Shown: piece after piece, positions 31,643 to 41,351 of the stretch
Layout: every line of letters starts with the position of its first letter
Position numbering within the stretch: position 1 is the stretch's first letter
DNA from: Marinicella algicola
GTDB taxonomy: Bacteria; Pseudomonadota; Gammaproteobacteria; Xanthomonadales; Marinicellaceae
Reading direction: 5' to 3'
NCBI RefSeq assembly: GCF_028401385.1
Contig: NZ_JAQOMR010000001.1
Coordinates: 1,366,501-1,430,500, forward strand
DNA length: 64,000 bases
Notes under the pieces: model-generated
What the model saw: only the letters and a program-made list of their open reading frames with translations
The model's database searches: none
Told to the model about the DNA's origin: nothing
Program-made: the position numbers and the translations under genes

Positions 31643-32778
31643 ATGCCGGAACTCAGTCAGATTGAAATCGCGCTACTGCGCCTCATTCGTGAGGACCCGT
31701 TTGCCGGACAACAGGAAATGGCCCACCGGCTCAGCATCTCACGCCCGGCGGTCGCGGCTCATATCGTGCGACTGACGGAGCGGGGGCATATTCTGGGTCG
31801 TGGCTACGTTCTGCCTCAGGAAGGCCGGGTCGTCGCGGTCGGGGGGCGGTGATCGACCGCAAATATATCGCCCGCACACCGCTGATCGCCGGAACCTCAA
31901 ATCCGGTAGAAGGCATGCGCAGCTTTGGCGGGGTTGCCCGCAATGTTGCGGAAAACCTGGCCCTGCTGGGGGCCACGACAGGCTTTGTCTCCACCGTCGG
32001 AAGCGATGAAAACGGCCGGTCTCTGCTCGACCATTTGCGCGAACGCGGCGTAGATGTGGCCCATGTTGTTTCACTGCCGGATCATCGCACGGCCGAATAC
32101 GCCGCGATCCTGGAGCCGTCCGGAGATCTCGCCTATGGCATTGCCGACATGGCGATTTTCGACCGGATGACCCCGGAAATGATGGAGAGTGTCTGGCCGG
32201 CCGTTGCCTCAGCCAGTCTGGTTTTTGCTGACTGCAATCTGCCTGCCGCCACACTTGAAGCGCTGATCGAAAAGCGGCCGCGAAGCCGGTTCAGGCTGGC
32301 AATTGATGCGGTGTCCACGCCCAAAGTGATGCGTTTGCCATCCAGCCTCAGCGGTATCGACCTGCTGTTTATGAATCTGGATGAGGCCAATGCCTGGCTT
32401 GATCGATCATTTTCACATGATATCAGCGGGATGAAAGATGCAGCTAATCTATTGAATGATGCCGGAGCCACCGGTGTCATCCTTTCGTGCGGTGCCCTCG
32501 GTGTTGTTGTCTGCACACCGGACGGCATCTGCCATATCCCGGTCATCGACGCAAAACCGGTCGACATGACCGGTGCCGGAGACGCCATGATCGCCGGCAC
32601 CCTTAATTTCTACGCCCAAAACGAGACGCTTGTTGAGGCGGTCCGCAAGGGCGCGCTGATCGGTTCATTGACGACCGAAACCCCGGCCAGCGTCCACCCG
32701 CAACTTTCCATTCAATTTGTCGAAGCCAATCTGCACAGGCTCGGCACATCTGTTCCCCAAGGAGATCATCTTGTCTGA
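31643..32778 (+). CDS. psuK: HTH-PfkB carbohydrate kinase, likely pseudouridine kinase (frame broken)
   Basis: The first 60 residues form a winged helix-turn-helix (MAHRLSISRPAVAAHIVRLT). The rest is a PfkB/ribokinase fold with the FGGVARNVAENLALLG substrate motif and the DMTGAGDAMIAG catalytic motif, whose Asp is the base. E. coli YeiI/PsuK has a similar HTH fusion. The frame breaks at GGGGGG 31841-31846; one more G joins VVAVGGAVIDRKYIARTP. The stop overlaps psuG by eight bases, which supports phosphorylation of pseudouridine before PsuG splits it. Confidence 0.88.
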
Positions 32779-33694
32779 TATCGAAATCATCAAGAGCGGT
32801 GAAGTTGAAACCGCATTGGCTGGCGGCAAGCCGGTCGTCGCGCTGGAATCCACCATCATCACCCACGGCATGCCATATCCGGCGAACCTTGAAACCGCGC
32901 TGGCGGTCGAGGCGGTGGTGCGCGAAAACGGCGCGGTTCCGGCCACCATCGCCGTCATTGATGGGAAGCTCCATGCCGGTCTCGACCAGGAGGTTATCGA
33001 GCGTCTTGCAAAGGTCGAGGATGGCATCGTCAAGGCCTCCGGGCGTGACCTCGCCATCGCCATGGTCAAGGGGCAGACGGCCGGCACCACCGTGTCTGCG
33101 ACGATGAAAATCGCAGCCCTTGCCGGCATTCCTATCTTTGCCACCGGCGGCGTCGGCGGCGTGCATCGCGGCGCCGAGCAGACCTTCGATGTCTCCGCTG
33201 ATCTGACCGAGCTCGGCCGTACTGCGGTGACGGTGATCTGCGCCGGGGTAAAGTCGATCCTCGATATTCCGAAAACGCTTGAGTATCTGGAAACCCAGCG
33301 TGTGCCGGTTCTGGCCTATCGCAGCGATGATTTTCCGGCGTTTTTCACACGCTCGAGCGGCTATGCTGCCGATCACCGCATGGACAGCGCCGATGATATT
33401 GCCAGGGCGATGCTGCTGCATGATGCGCTGGAAACCGGTACGGGCATTCTTGTGGCCAATCCGGTGCCCGAAGCCGATGCCCTGACCCACGAATTCATCG
33501 ACGGGACGATTGAGAATGCGCTGCGCGAGGCAGCGGAAAAGGGCATCGCACGCAAGGAGCTGACACCGTTCCTGCTTGGCCGCATCAATGAGCTTTCACA
33601 AGGGCGGAGCCTGAAAGCCAATATCGCGCTGGTGAAAAACAATGCAGCGCTTGCTGCCAAGATCGCCGTTGCGCGCGTTGCTATGTCGGATTGA
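32771..33694 (+). CDS. psuG: pseudouridine-5'-phosphate glycosidase
   Basis: Splits the C-C bond of pseudouridine 5'-phosphate into uracil and ribose 5-phosphate. The 307-residue frame is intact and shows ALESTIITHGMPYP, the catalytic-lysine region KASGRDLAIA, FATGGVGGVHRG and ICAGVKSILDI. The TTG at 32771 follows AAGGAG at an 8-9 nt spacing; upstream in-frame codons lie inside psuK. Translation is coupled to the kinase by the overlap. A hairpin without a T tract follows at 33697-33722. Confidence 0.93.
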   Translation: MSDIEIIKSGEVETALAGGKPVVALESTIITHGMPYPANLETALAVEAVVRENGAVPATIAVIDGKLHAGLDQEVIERLAKVEDGIVKASGRDLAIAMVKGQTAGTTVSATMKIAALAGIPIFATGGVGGVHRGAEQTFDVSADLTELGRTAVTVICAGVKSILDIPKTLEYLETQRVPVLAYRSDDFPAFFTRSSGYAADHRMDSADDIARAMLLHDALETGTGILVANPVPEADALTHEFIDGTIENALREAAEKGIARKELTPFLLGRINELSQGRSLKANIALVKNNAALAAKIAVARVAMSD

Positions 33695-33754
33695 CAGTCC
33701 GCATTGCGTTTGCGTTGCGGACAGCGTTATCCTCCCGTCCAAAACAAGGAGCGT

Positions 33755-34749
33755 ATGATGACCGACACCTTTCCAGCTTTGCTGATCCGGGACAAGGAAA
33801 ACGCCAGGGCAGAGCTGACAGAACTCAGTCTGTCTGACCTGCCGGACCTGCCTGTACTGGTCCGCGTGGACTATTCCAGCCTGAACTACAAGGACGGGCT
33901 TTCGGTCAGCGGCAAGGGCCGTATCGCGCGGCGGTTTCCCATGGTGCCCGGCATTGATATTGCCGGAACCGTGGTTGAATCCGCTTCCGATGCGTTTCAG
34001 CCCGGCGACAAGGTGATCGCCAACGGCAACGGCATGTCGGAGACCGAATGGGGCGCCTATAGCACCTATCAGCGGGTAAAGCCGCAATGGCTGATGCTCC
34101 AACCCGAGGGTTTGACGCAGAAGCAGGCCATGGCGATCGGCACGGCAGGATATACGGCAGCGCTTTGCGTCAACCAGCTGCTCGCCTGGGGGCGGTCTCC
34201 GTCGAGGAGGGCAAGGTGCTTGTCACAGGCGCTGCCGGTGGCGTCGGCTCCTATGCCATCGCACTGCTGTCGTCGCTCGGTTTCAGCGTCACTGCCTCGA
34301 CAGGCCGCGCGGAAACCCATGACTATCTGCGACAGCTCGGCGCCAGCGATTTCATTGACCGTCACGAACTTTCGGAAGCCGGAAAGCCGCTTCAGGCAGA
34401 GCGCTGGACCGGTGCAGTCGATAGCGTTGGCTCGACAACGCTAGCGAATGTGCTGGCGCAAACGACCTATGGCGGTGCGGTGACGGCCTGCGGGCTGGCG
34501 GCCGGCGCGGATCTGCCGGCAACGGTGATACCGCATATTCTGAGGTCGGTCGCGCTGATCGGGGTCGATTCGGTGATGGCGCCCATGAAACGGCGCGAGG
34601 CAGCCTGGCGGCTGTTGCAGACACAGCTTACGCCGGAGCATATCGAGCTTGCCACCGAAGCTGAAGTTGGACTGGCTGAGCTGCCGGAGGTTGCCGAAGC
34701 CATTCTGGCTGGCAAGGTGCGCGGACGTGTTGTTGTCAAGGTGAGCTGA
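33755..34749 (+). CDS. acuI: acrylyl-CoA reductase-type quinone oxidoreductase (AcuI/YhdH, frame broken)
   Basis: A zinc-free medium-chain dehydrogenase of the YhdH/AcuI group, NADPH-dependent; characterised members reduce acryloyl-CoA to propionyl-CoA. Motifs are SSLNYKDGLSVSGKG, PMVPGIDIAGTV and the nucleotide-binding VLVTGAAGGVGSYA. At GGGGG 34188-34192 one more G joins LLAWGAVSVEEGKVLV. AAGGAG precedes the ATG pair at 33755-33760. Restored length is about 331 residues. It stands 60 bp after psuG without an obvious shared role. Confidence 0.87.
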
Positions 34750-34755
34750 GGCGGC

Positions 34756-35433
34756 TCAGCTATTCTCCGGCGATTTCGTCTTGACGACGAGGCTGTCATC
34801 CTCGGTTTCTGCGAGAAACCTGGCGAAATAGCGCTTGAGTTTCGGGATTTTGACCAGCTCATCCATCGAATATTTGTGGGCGTCGCGGACAAGCGTCGAG
34901 GGGTTGAAATAGGCCTCGGCGTTTTCCGGCGTCAGCACGAATGGCGGCAGGCCCTCACGACCGAGAATATAGCTCATGATCAGCGCGCCGGTGCGGTGGT
35001 TGCCTTCGATGAATAGCTGAGGGCGGCTCAAAACCCGGACATAGACGCCTGCAGCGCGCTTGCGCACAGGTTTGCTCTTGCTGCGCGCGTACCAATCGAC
35101 GAGGCCGCCGATATCGCCGAGCTCGCGGTCATAGAAGTGCTCTTCGGTGCGGATGACGTGGTTGCTGAATTCCGAGCGGCTTTCGCGCGAAGAACCACAC
35201 AGGACCAGATGGTTGAGCTCCAGCAGGTGATGAAATTCGCCAAGCTTGAGGATATCGGTGCCATCCCGCAGCAGCCCGTTTACATAGGCATAGCCTTCCA
35301 GCATGTGCTCGACGACACTGTCGGGCATGCCGTCGCGGTGCATGGTCAAAAGCGCATTGATCCGGTCAAACTGGCGCTGTGTTTCGCGCAGTCTGGCTTC
35401 AATCCTGGCAAGGTCAAGACTGTGCTTGAACAT
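34756..35433 (-). CDS. Fic-like protein with degenerate active site
   Basis: A 225-residue protein whose C-terminal half resembles a Fic domain: RPQLFIEGNHRTGALIMSY at residues 137-155 lines up with the HPFxxGNGRxxR motif. Phe141, Glu143, Gly144, Asn145 and Arg147 are kept, but the catalytic His is Gln139, the second Gly is His146 and the last Arg is Ala150. AMP transfer of the classic kind seems unlikely. The frame is intact, so it is probably selected for another role. Convergent with acuI. No antitoxin-like partner is adjacent. Confidence 0.65.
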   Translation of the reverse strand: MFKHSLDLARIEARLRETQRQFDRINALLTMHRDGMPDSVVEHMLEGYAYVNGLLRDGTDILKLGEFHHLLELNHLVLCGSSRESRSEFSNHVIRTEEHFYDRELGDIGGLVDWYARSKSKPVRKRAAGVYVRVLSRPQLFIEGNHRTGALIMSYILGREGLPPFVLTPENAEAYFNPSTLVRDAHKYSMDELVKIPKLKRYFARFLAETEDDSLVVKTKSPENS

Positions 35434-35582
35434 GTCGCTTTCCAGTGGTTCCGGGACCGGGGTTGCGCAACCCTTGAAGGTCGCTGTGCTGACATAACGC
35501 CCGCTATCGTAGCGGTCGGGCGCGGGCTAGATCAATGGGAAGCCCTGTCTGGCATTCACGCGGCCGGCGTGCAGACTATATC

Positions 35583-35614
35583 AAAAGGGCGGCTTTACCG
35601 AGAAAGCCGCCCGA
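35583..35614 (-). terminator. intrinsic terminator after pstB
   Basis: GGGCGGCTTT (35587-35596) and AAAGCCGCCC (35603-35612) form a perfect 10-bp stem. On the minus strand it is followed by TTTT, 31 bp after the pstB stop, which shows that the pst operon ends there. Confidence 0.85.
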
Positions 35615-35644
35615 AAGACAAAATGCCGATAACGGAATTCAGCC

Positions 35645-36475
35645 TTAGCTGAACTCGCCCGAGAGGTATTCCTTAGTGAGGTTTTCCTTCGGGTTTTCGA
35701 ATACCTGCTTGGTGTCGCCAACCTCAACGAGGAAGCCTGTACGGCCGCCCTGCGTCATGTCGACGGAGAAGAACGCCGTCTTGTCGGCAACGCGGATCGC
35801 TTGCTGCATGTTATGGGTCACAATCGCGACGGTGTAGTCCTTCTTGAGCTGCAGCATCAGCTCCTCGATCTGCCGCGTGGCGATTGGGTCGAGAGCGGAG
35901 CAGGGCTCATCCATCAGCAGAACGGTCGGTTCGGTGGCAATCGCGCGGGCAATGCACAGACGCTGCTGCTGGCCGCCGGAAAGCGACAGGCCGTTCTGCT
36001 TCAGCTTGTCCTTGACCTCGTTCCAGAGCGCGGCGCGGCGCAGCGCCTTTTCAACGCGGCCGGAAATGTCACCCTTGAAACCGTTGAGGCGCAGGCCGAA
36101 GGCAACGTTTTCGAAAATGCTCATCGAGAACGGGTTCGGCTGCTGAAACACCATGCCGATATGGCGGCGGACGACCACGGGGTCGACATTCTTGCCGTAA
36201 ACATCCTGGCCGAGGAAGTGGACATGGCCTTCAAGGCGGAAGATCGGGATCAGGTCGTTCATGCGGTTCAGAGAACGCAGCACGGTCGATTTGCCACAGC
36301 CCGACGGGCCGATGAAGCCGGTGATCTTGCCCTTTTCGATGTCGACTGCTGCATCGCGTACGGCAAGGAAATCGCCGTAGTAGATTTTGTCGATGTTTGC
36401 GCCAATCGCGACATCGCCGGCGGCCTGCTGTGCAGCAGTGGCCTCAAGCTTGTTCATTTCCATTTCCATAGACAT
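35645..36475 (-). CDS. pstB: phosphate ABC transporter ATP-binding protein
   Basis: ATPase that drives high-affinity phosphate import. Walker [10 protein letters not shown], the Q-loop region MVFQQPNPF, the ABC signature [14 protein letters not shown], Walker [14 protein letters not shown] and the switch His (IVTHNM) are all present in 276 residues. It is the last gene of pstSCAB; a terminator follows instead of phoU. Confidence 0.96.
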   Translation of the reverse strand: MSMEMEMNKLEATAAQQAAGDVAIGANIDKIYYGDFLAVRDAAVDIEKGKITGFIGPSGCGKSTVLRSLNRMNDLIPIFRLEGHVHFLGQDVYGKNVDPVVVRRHIGMVFQQPNPFSMSIFENVAFGLRLNGFKGDISGRVEKALRRAALWNEVKDKLKQNGLSLSGGQQQRLCIARAIATEPTVLLMDEPCSALDPIATRQIEELMLQLKKDYTVAIVTHNMQQAIRVADKTAFFSVDMTQGGRTGFLVEVGDTKQVFENPKENLTKEYLSGEFS

Positions 36476-36494
36476 CGTAAACGACCTTTATCTC

Positions 36495-37397
36495 TTACAC
36501 GCGGCGAGTGCCGAACGAGCGACTGAGAATGTTGAAAACAAGCACGATCAAGACCAGTACGAGAGAGGCTGTCCATGCAAGTTCAATCTGGTTTTCATAG
36601 GGCATTGCCGAAAAATTGTAGATCAAAATCGACAATGATGCTGTCGGCTCCGTAAAGCTTCCGATCCAGTAATTCGAAAAGAGTGCCGTAAACAGAAGCG
36701 GGGCCGATTCACCGGACGCACCCGCCACTGCGAGCATTACACCGGTCATAACACCCGGAAGCGCTGTCGGCAAAACAATTTTTGTCGCAACCTGGGTCGA
36801 ATTGCACCCCATTCCGTAGGCGGCATCCTTCATGCGCTGCGGCACCATCCTGAAGGCCTGTTCGGCCGTCAGCAGCACGGTTGGCAGCATCAGGATCGAC
36901 AGCGATACGCCACCGGCTATTGCCGAATAGGTCTTCATCACAATCACCAGCCAGGCGTAGACAAAAACACCGGAGAGGATTGAGGGAAAGCCGGTCAGCA
37001 CCTTGCCGACAAACCGGATGAGGGCGGATATCCGGCTGTCCGGGTTGAGAAGCCCGGTGTAAAGGCCGCCGAGAATGCCGATCGGGATCGAGATCAGCGA
37101 TGCTATCGCGACCATGACCAGGGTGCCGACGATGGCGTTACCGATACCGCCGCCCTGCTCGAAAGGGGCGGGTGGAAGTTCCGTGAAGATGGCCGTAGAG
37201 ATGCGCAGGCCACCGCGGCTGATCAGCATCCATAGCACCGAGATCAGCGGGATGGCGGCAATGCCGGCCAGTATCCACAAGGTTACAGTCTGAAGGAAGT
37301 TCATCAGCGTGCGGCGCTCGCCGAAGGAGAAGCTGAGATCTGGATCGCCAAGGGCGACCACTTCGGGGTTCATTGTCGTCTGTTCCGTCGTGCTCAT
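36495..37397 (-). CDS. pstA: phosphate ABC transporter permease PstA
   Basis: Inner-membrane channel subunit, 300 residues with six membrane helices. The coupling-helix EAA-type motif is at DAAYGMGCNSTQVATKIVLPTALPG. It is much shorter than the roughly 430-residue PstA of the classic rhizobial pst-pho operon and resembles the short type of E. coli and cyanobacteria. Thirteen bases separate it from pstC and 19 from pstB. Intact. Confidence 0.95.
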   Translation of the reverse strand: MSTTEQTTMNPEVVALGDPDLSFSFGERRTLMNFLQTVTLWILAGIAAIPLISVLWMLISRGGLRISTAIFTELPPAPFEQGGGIGNAIVGTLVMVAIASLISIPIGILGGLYTGLLNPDSRISALIRFVGKVLTGFPSILSGVFVYAWLVIVMKTYSAIAGGVSLSILMLPTVLLTAEQAFRMVPQRMKDAAYGMGCNSTQVATKIVLPTALPGVMTGVMLAVAGASGESAPLLFTALFSNYWIGSFTEPTASLSILIYNFSAMPYENQIELAWTASLVLVLIVLVFNILSRSFGTRRV

Positions 37398-37410
37398 GGT
37401 CTGATCATCC

Positions 37411-38382
37411 TCAGGTGACGGTCTGGCGCGAAGTATAATTCATTATGATCGTGCCGATGAAATTGACGGCCATGGTGATCACCAGAAGAACGACGGCGGC
37501 GTACATCAGCGGACCAATCTGGTTCGCGCCGGCCTCCGGGAAGGTGGAGGCAAGCAGCGAGGCCAGCGTGGTGGCCGGCGAAAACAGCGACAGCGAGACT
37601 TGCTGGGCATTGCCGATCAGCATGGCGAGCGCCATGGTCTCTCCGAGCGCGCGGCCGAAACCGAGCACCAGCGAGGCAAAAATGCCGCCGGAAGCCGTTG
37701 GGATGATGACCTTGCGGATGGCTTCCCACTTGGTGGTGCCCATGCCGTAGGCCGCTTCCTGGATCTTCATCGGGATCGCCTTGAAAGCGTCCTGGGAGAT
37801 CGCCGCCACCGTCGGCAGGATCATGATCGACAGGACGATCATTGCCGGAAACATCCCGGGACCGGCAAGCTTGGTCGAAAAGAACGGTATGAAGGGCAGG
37901 GTTTCATGCAGCCAGTTGGCCATCGGCCGGATGGCCGGGATCAGAACATAGATGCCCCAAAGACCGTATACCACGGATGGGATCGCCGCGAGCATTTCCA
38001 CGATCAGGCGGAACACCCATGCAAGGCGCGCATTGAGAAAACCCTGCGTGAGAAAGATCGCCACCGAAATGCCGAGAACGCCGCCGAACAGCAGGGCCAG
38101 GAATGAAGAATAAAGCGTTCCCCAGATTTCAGCCAGAATGCCGTATTCGTTCTTATTCGGATTCCACTCGACCGTGGTCAGGAAGCCAAGCCCATATTCG
38201 CGCATTGCCGGTGCGGCCAGGGCGCCGAGCTTCCAGAAGATGTAGACCAGAAGCAGGACGGTCAGAACGCCTGCGGCCAATGTCAAAATACGAAAGGATT
38301 TATCGTAACCGTATTCGAAAGCGGTCGGCGGTCTCGAAACGCTGCCGACTTTAGGCTCAGCGTTTTTCGTTTTGTCGGCCAT
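37411..38382 (-). CDS. pstC: phosphate ABC transporter permease PstC
   Basis: Second channel subunit, 323 residues with six helices. Motifs are PSVVYGLWGIYVL and the coupling segment EAAYGMGTTKWEAIRKVIIPTA. The ATG at 38382 with AGGAG upstream is preferred to the TTG one codon before it. As with PstA, this is the short form rather than the long rhizobial one. Intact; 132 bp separate it from pstS. Confidence 0.95.
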   Translation of the reverse strand: MADKTKNAEPKVGSVSRPPTAFEYGYDKSFRILTLAAGVLTVLLLVYIFWKLGALAAPAMREYGLGFLTTVEWNPNKNEYGILAEIWGTLYSSFLALLFGGVLGISVAIFLTQGFLNARLAWVFRLIVEMLAAIPSVVYGLWGIYVLIPAIRPMANWLHETLPFIPFFSTKLAGPGMFPAMIVLSIMILPTVAAISQDAFKAIPMKIQEAAYGMGTTKWEAIRKVIIPTASGGIFASLVLGFGRALGETMALAMLIGNAQQVSLSLFSPATTLASLLASTFPEAGANQIGPLMYAAVVLLVITMAVNFIGTIIMNYTSRQTVT

Positions 38383-38517
38383 CAAGCGGGCTCCTACTGG
38401 CGAAGATCGGGGTGTTTTCCCCGTGATCTGAAAAGCTCAGGCGTAAACGGGTCTTAAACGGATCAAACCGGGGCGCATTGGAAACACGCCCCGGCACAAG
38501 ACAGCGTACTGCCTCGA

Positions 38518-39552
38518 TTACTTGATTTCTGCGACCGACTTGCGATCAAGTTCGACAACGCTTTCCGGCAGCGGAATGTAGCCGAGCTTGTCAGCCATGT
38601 CCTGGCCGGTGGTCAGGCCGTAGTCGACCATTTTCTTCAGTGCGGCAACGGTGTCGGCATCCTGGCCCTGCTTGTAGAGAAGCAGCCAGGTGAAGGTTGC
38701 GATCGGGTAAGCCTGTTCACCCTTCGGGTCGGTGATGAACGCGCGGTTCATGTCGTCGAATTCAGCCGAAGCAAGGGCGGCCTTACCAGCGTCTGCACCG
38801 GCTGCAACATAGTTGCCGGCCTGGTTTTCGAGCATGGCGTAAGGCGTTTTGGTCTGCTGGGCGTAACCGTATTCGATGTAGCCGATCGCACCGGGCGTCT
38901 GCTTGATCGTGGCGGTGATGCCCTGGTTGCCCGGAGCGGCAATGAAGTTCGAAGCCTTCGGCCACGGAACAGTCTTGCCGGCGCCGACAGTGCTTTCAAA
39001 ATCGGAGCTGATGGCAGCCAGGTGGTTGGTGAAGTTGAAGCTCGTGCCGGAAGAGTCCGAACGGACAACGACGGTGATGTCTTCGTCGGGGAGGTCGACA
39101 CCGTCATTGGCAGCGGCGATGGCCGGGTCATTCCACTTGGTGACTTCGCCAAGGAAAATCTTCGGGTAAACGTCGCGCGGCAGCTTCAGATCGGAAACGC
39201 CGTCAAGATTGAAGGCGAGAACGACTTCACCGGCCGTCATCGGCAGGAGAACAACGCCGCCTTCGACCTTGGCGATTTCTTCATCGTCCATGGCTGCGTC
39301 GGAAGCAGCGAAGTCAACAACACCGTTGATGAAGTCTTCGATGCCAGCGCCCGAACCCTTGGACTGGTAGTTGACCTGAATACCGGTCTTCTGGCCAAAA
39401 TCCTTAAACCAGGCCGAGTAGAGCGGGAAGGGGAAAGAGGCGCCGGAGCCCGTCAGCTGAACATCCTGAGCCTGGGCAACAGTGCCGGATACCAGCATGG
39501 CGGCTGCAACGGCGGCAACCTTAGCGCCCGTGGAAAAATTTCCGATTTTCAT
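38518..39552 (-). CDS. pstS: periplasmic phosphate-binding protein PstS
   Basis: Captures phosphate in the periplasm. A signal peptide (residues 1-28, ending VAQAQ) precedes the binding domain; the phosphate-contact motifs are GSGASFPFPLYSAW, SKGSGAGIEDF, FAASDAAM and RSDSSGTSFNFTNHL. 344 residues, intact. It is first in the pstSCAB operon, with a triple Pho-box repeat 120-150 bp upstream. Confidence 0.96.
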   Translation of the reverse strand: MKIGNFSTGAKVAAVAAAMLVSGTVAQAQDVQLTGSGASFPFPLYSAWFKDFGQKTGIQVNYQSKGSGAGIEDFINGVVDFAASDAAMDDEEIAKVEGGVVLLPMTAGEVVLAFNLDGVSDLKLPRDVYPKIFLGEVTKWNDPAIAAANDGVDLPDEDITVVVRSDSSGTSFNFTNHLAAISSDFESTVGAGKTVPWPKASNFIAAPGNQGITATIKQTPGAIGYIEYGYAQQTKTPYAMLENQAGNYVAAGADAGKAALASAEFDDMNRAFITDPKGEQAYPIATFTWLLLYKQGQDADTVAALKKMVDYGLTTGQDMADKLGYIPLPESVVELDRKSVAEIK

Positions 39553-39928
39553 CAGATAGCCCTTTTGAGGTTTGGTTGAAAACGCAAGTCGTATAACAAC
39601 GAAATAATAGCAAGCATAGTATGTTGTAAAAATTCATATTTCGGGGAAAAACCAGTGTTTTCTTTCAAAAAACCGTCATACAACTGTCGTAAAACTGTCA
39701 TAAACAAACTAGACTTACGATAGTACTTTTCAGCTCGGCGAAGCTGCGCCATTCCCGTCTGAGGCATTTCCTCACTGGCGCGCTTTGGTTACGATAGCCA
39801 CGATGGTGCTGAAGCCCTGCTTGACATAGAGCAAGGCGAATATTGATCCGCCGTCTAGTTTCGCCGCCGGCCAGCCGCTTCGGCGATATCCACCGTTCTT
39901 CAATCCGCGTATGAAATCAGGAGAGGCA
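39553..39928. other. intergenic promoter region between pstS and the ThrE-like gene
   Basis: This 376-bp divergent region is unusually A/T rich near pstS and contains the Pho box. The rest shows no recognised gene or structure; small ORFs on the minus strand are not protein-like. Confidence 0.5.
39673..39701 (+). promoter_or_regulatory. Pho box (PhoB site) upstream of pstS
   Basis: Three 7-bp direct repeats, CCGTCAT (39673), CTGTCGT (39684) and CTGTCAT (39695), are spaced exactly 11 bp apart, matching the CTGTCAT-type PhoB half-site. The repeats read on the plus strand, opposite to pstS; reversed Pho boxes are known. Implies induction under phosphate starvation. Confidence 0.8.
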
Positions 39929-41264
39929 ATGACTGAAACAGGCACCCCGGACCATGCGCTGCGCGGTTTGCATGAAGATACCGTCGCAGAGCTACTTTTA
40001 CGGCAGAGGCAGCTTGAAAAGGCAGCGCTGGTAGCACTTGAGGCAGGGCGTATCCTGATGGAAACCGGCGCGAAATCCGGGGTCGTTCGCGAGGGGTACA
40101 GAAGGTGGCGGCGGGCCTCGGCGTCAAGAGTGCCGATATCCGTGTCGGTTTCGCATCGATCTCGACAACGGTTGGCGACGGCGTGTGCACCTCGACCCAC
40201 ATGGTCGGTGTGGGGCATCACGGTGTCAATATGCGTATAAACCACCGCGTCCGCGAAATCTGCGCAGCGATGGAGGTGGGCGAGCATACGCCGGAGGAGG
40301 TGGAGAAGAAGCTTCTTGAAGCAAAGCGCATTACGCCCAAGCATCACAAATTGCTGAATGTGTTTGCTGCCGGCCTTGCCTGTGCGGCATTCGGCAGGCT
40401 TCTGGGGGCCGATGCGCCGGCTTTCGTCACCACCCTGATTGCCAGTATGATCGGCCAGTATATCCGGCTTTTGCTGCTCGAGCGGCATTACAATGCCTTT
40501 GTCGTGACTGCCACAGTTGCCTTCGCGGCGGCCGTGCTTTCCGGCCTCGGCGCAATGGCCATGGGCAGCACCATGATCGATACATCCATGAGCGCCGCGG
40601 TGTTGATGCTGGTTCCCGGCGTACCCTCGATGAACGCGCAGACGGATATCATGGAAGGGTTTCCACGCTTGGCAGTGCCCGCTTCGTGACCGTGGCCATG
40701 ATTCTCGTCTTTATCACGCTGGGTGTCGGTGCGGCCCATATCGTGCTGGGCGGCGGTCTGAACGATGCGGTCAAGTCAACGCCCAACATCGCCCATCATG
40801 CCTTCTTTGGCGCGGTCGCGGCGGCAGGCTTCGGCGTGCTGTTTAATTTCGGCTATCGCAATCTCGGCTGGGCCGCGCTCGCCGGCGCGCTGGCACTTGC
40901 GGTCAGAACGGTGTGCATGCTGAGCGGCTGGCCTCTGGAAGCAGCGTCTTTCGCGGCTGCCGTAGCGGTCGCGCTGGTGGTTGAGCTGTCCTACAACACT
41001 CCGTTCCCGGTTCGGCGCGTCGGCAATGCGATTGCCGTTGCCGGCTGTATTCCGATGGTGCCGGGAAGTGCTGCGGCCCATTGGATCATCGGCCTTCTGG
41101 AGATCACCGTGCAGCCACTTGAGAAGTCCGACATGATGCTGGCGGCAACCACCAGCGCCGGGCTTCAGGTGATCTTCACCGTCGGTGCAATCGGGGCCGG
41201 GCTCACGATGATTTCCTCCACGTTCCGCAGGCCGGAGTTTCCGACGCGTGATCACGCGGATTGA
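39929..41264 (+). CDS. ThrE-type threonine/serine exporter family protein (frame broken, two sites)
   Basis: An inner-membrane protein that joins the YjjP-like cytosolic/membrane part (about residues 1-250) to the YjjB-like membrane part in one chain, as in ThrE. About ten hydrophobic segments and the motif [18 protein letters not shown] are visible. Two losses split it: at GGGG 40093-40096 (repair gives [17 protein letters not shown]) and around 40660-40664 (repair gives the motif above). The start at 39929 follows GGAGAGG. Restored length is about 445 residues. Substrate inferred from family. Confidence 0.83.
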
Positions 41265-41308
41265 ACCCGTGATCTCCGCATGGAGGAATGGATACCGGCG
41301 CAGATAAG

Positions 41309-41335
41309 AAAGACCCGCATGTATCGCGGGTCTTT
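41309..41335. terminator. bidirectional terminator between the ThrE-like gene and poxB
   Basis: AAAGACCCGC (41309-41318) and GCGGGTCTTT (41326-41335) form a 10-bp stem with a 7-nt loop and A/T tracts on both sides, between two convergent genes. Confidence 0.85.
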
Positions 41336-41351
41336 CGTTGCTGGGCTCTTC

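Noticed and set aside
39552..39767. 71-residue ORF upstream of pstS on the minus strand
   Set aside because: It spans the Pho box and promoter region, has no conserved character, and would end at the pstS start.
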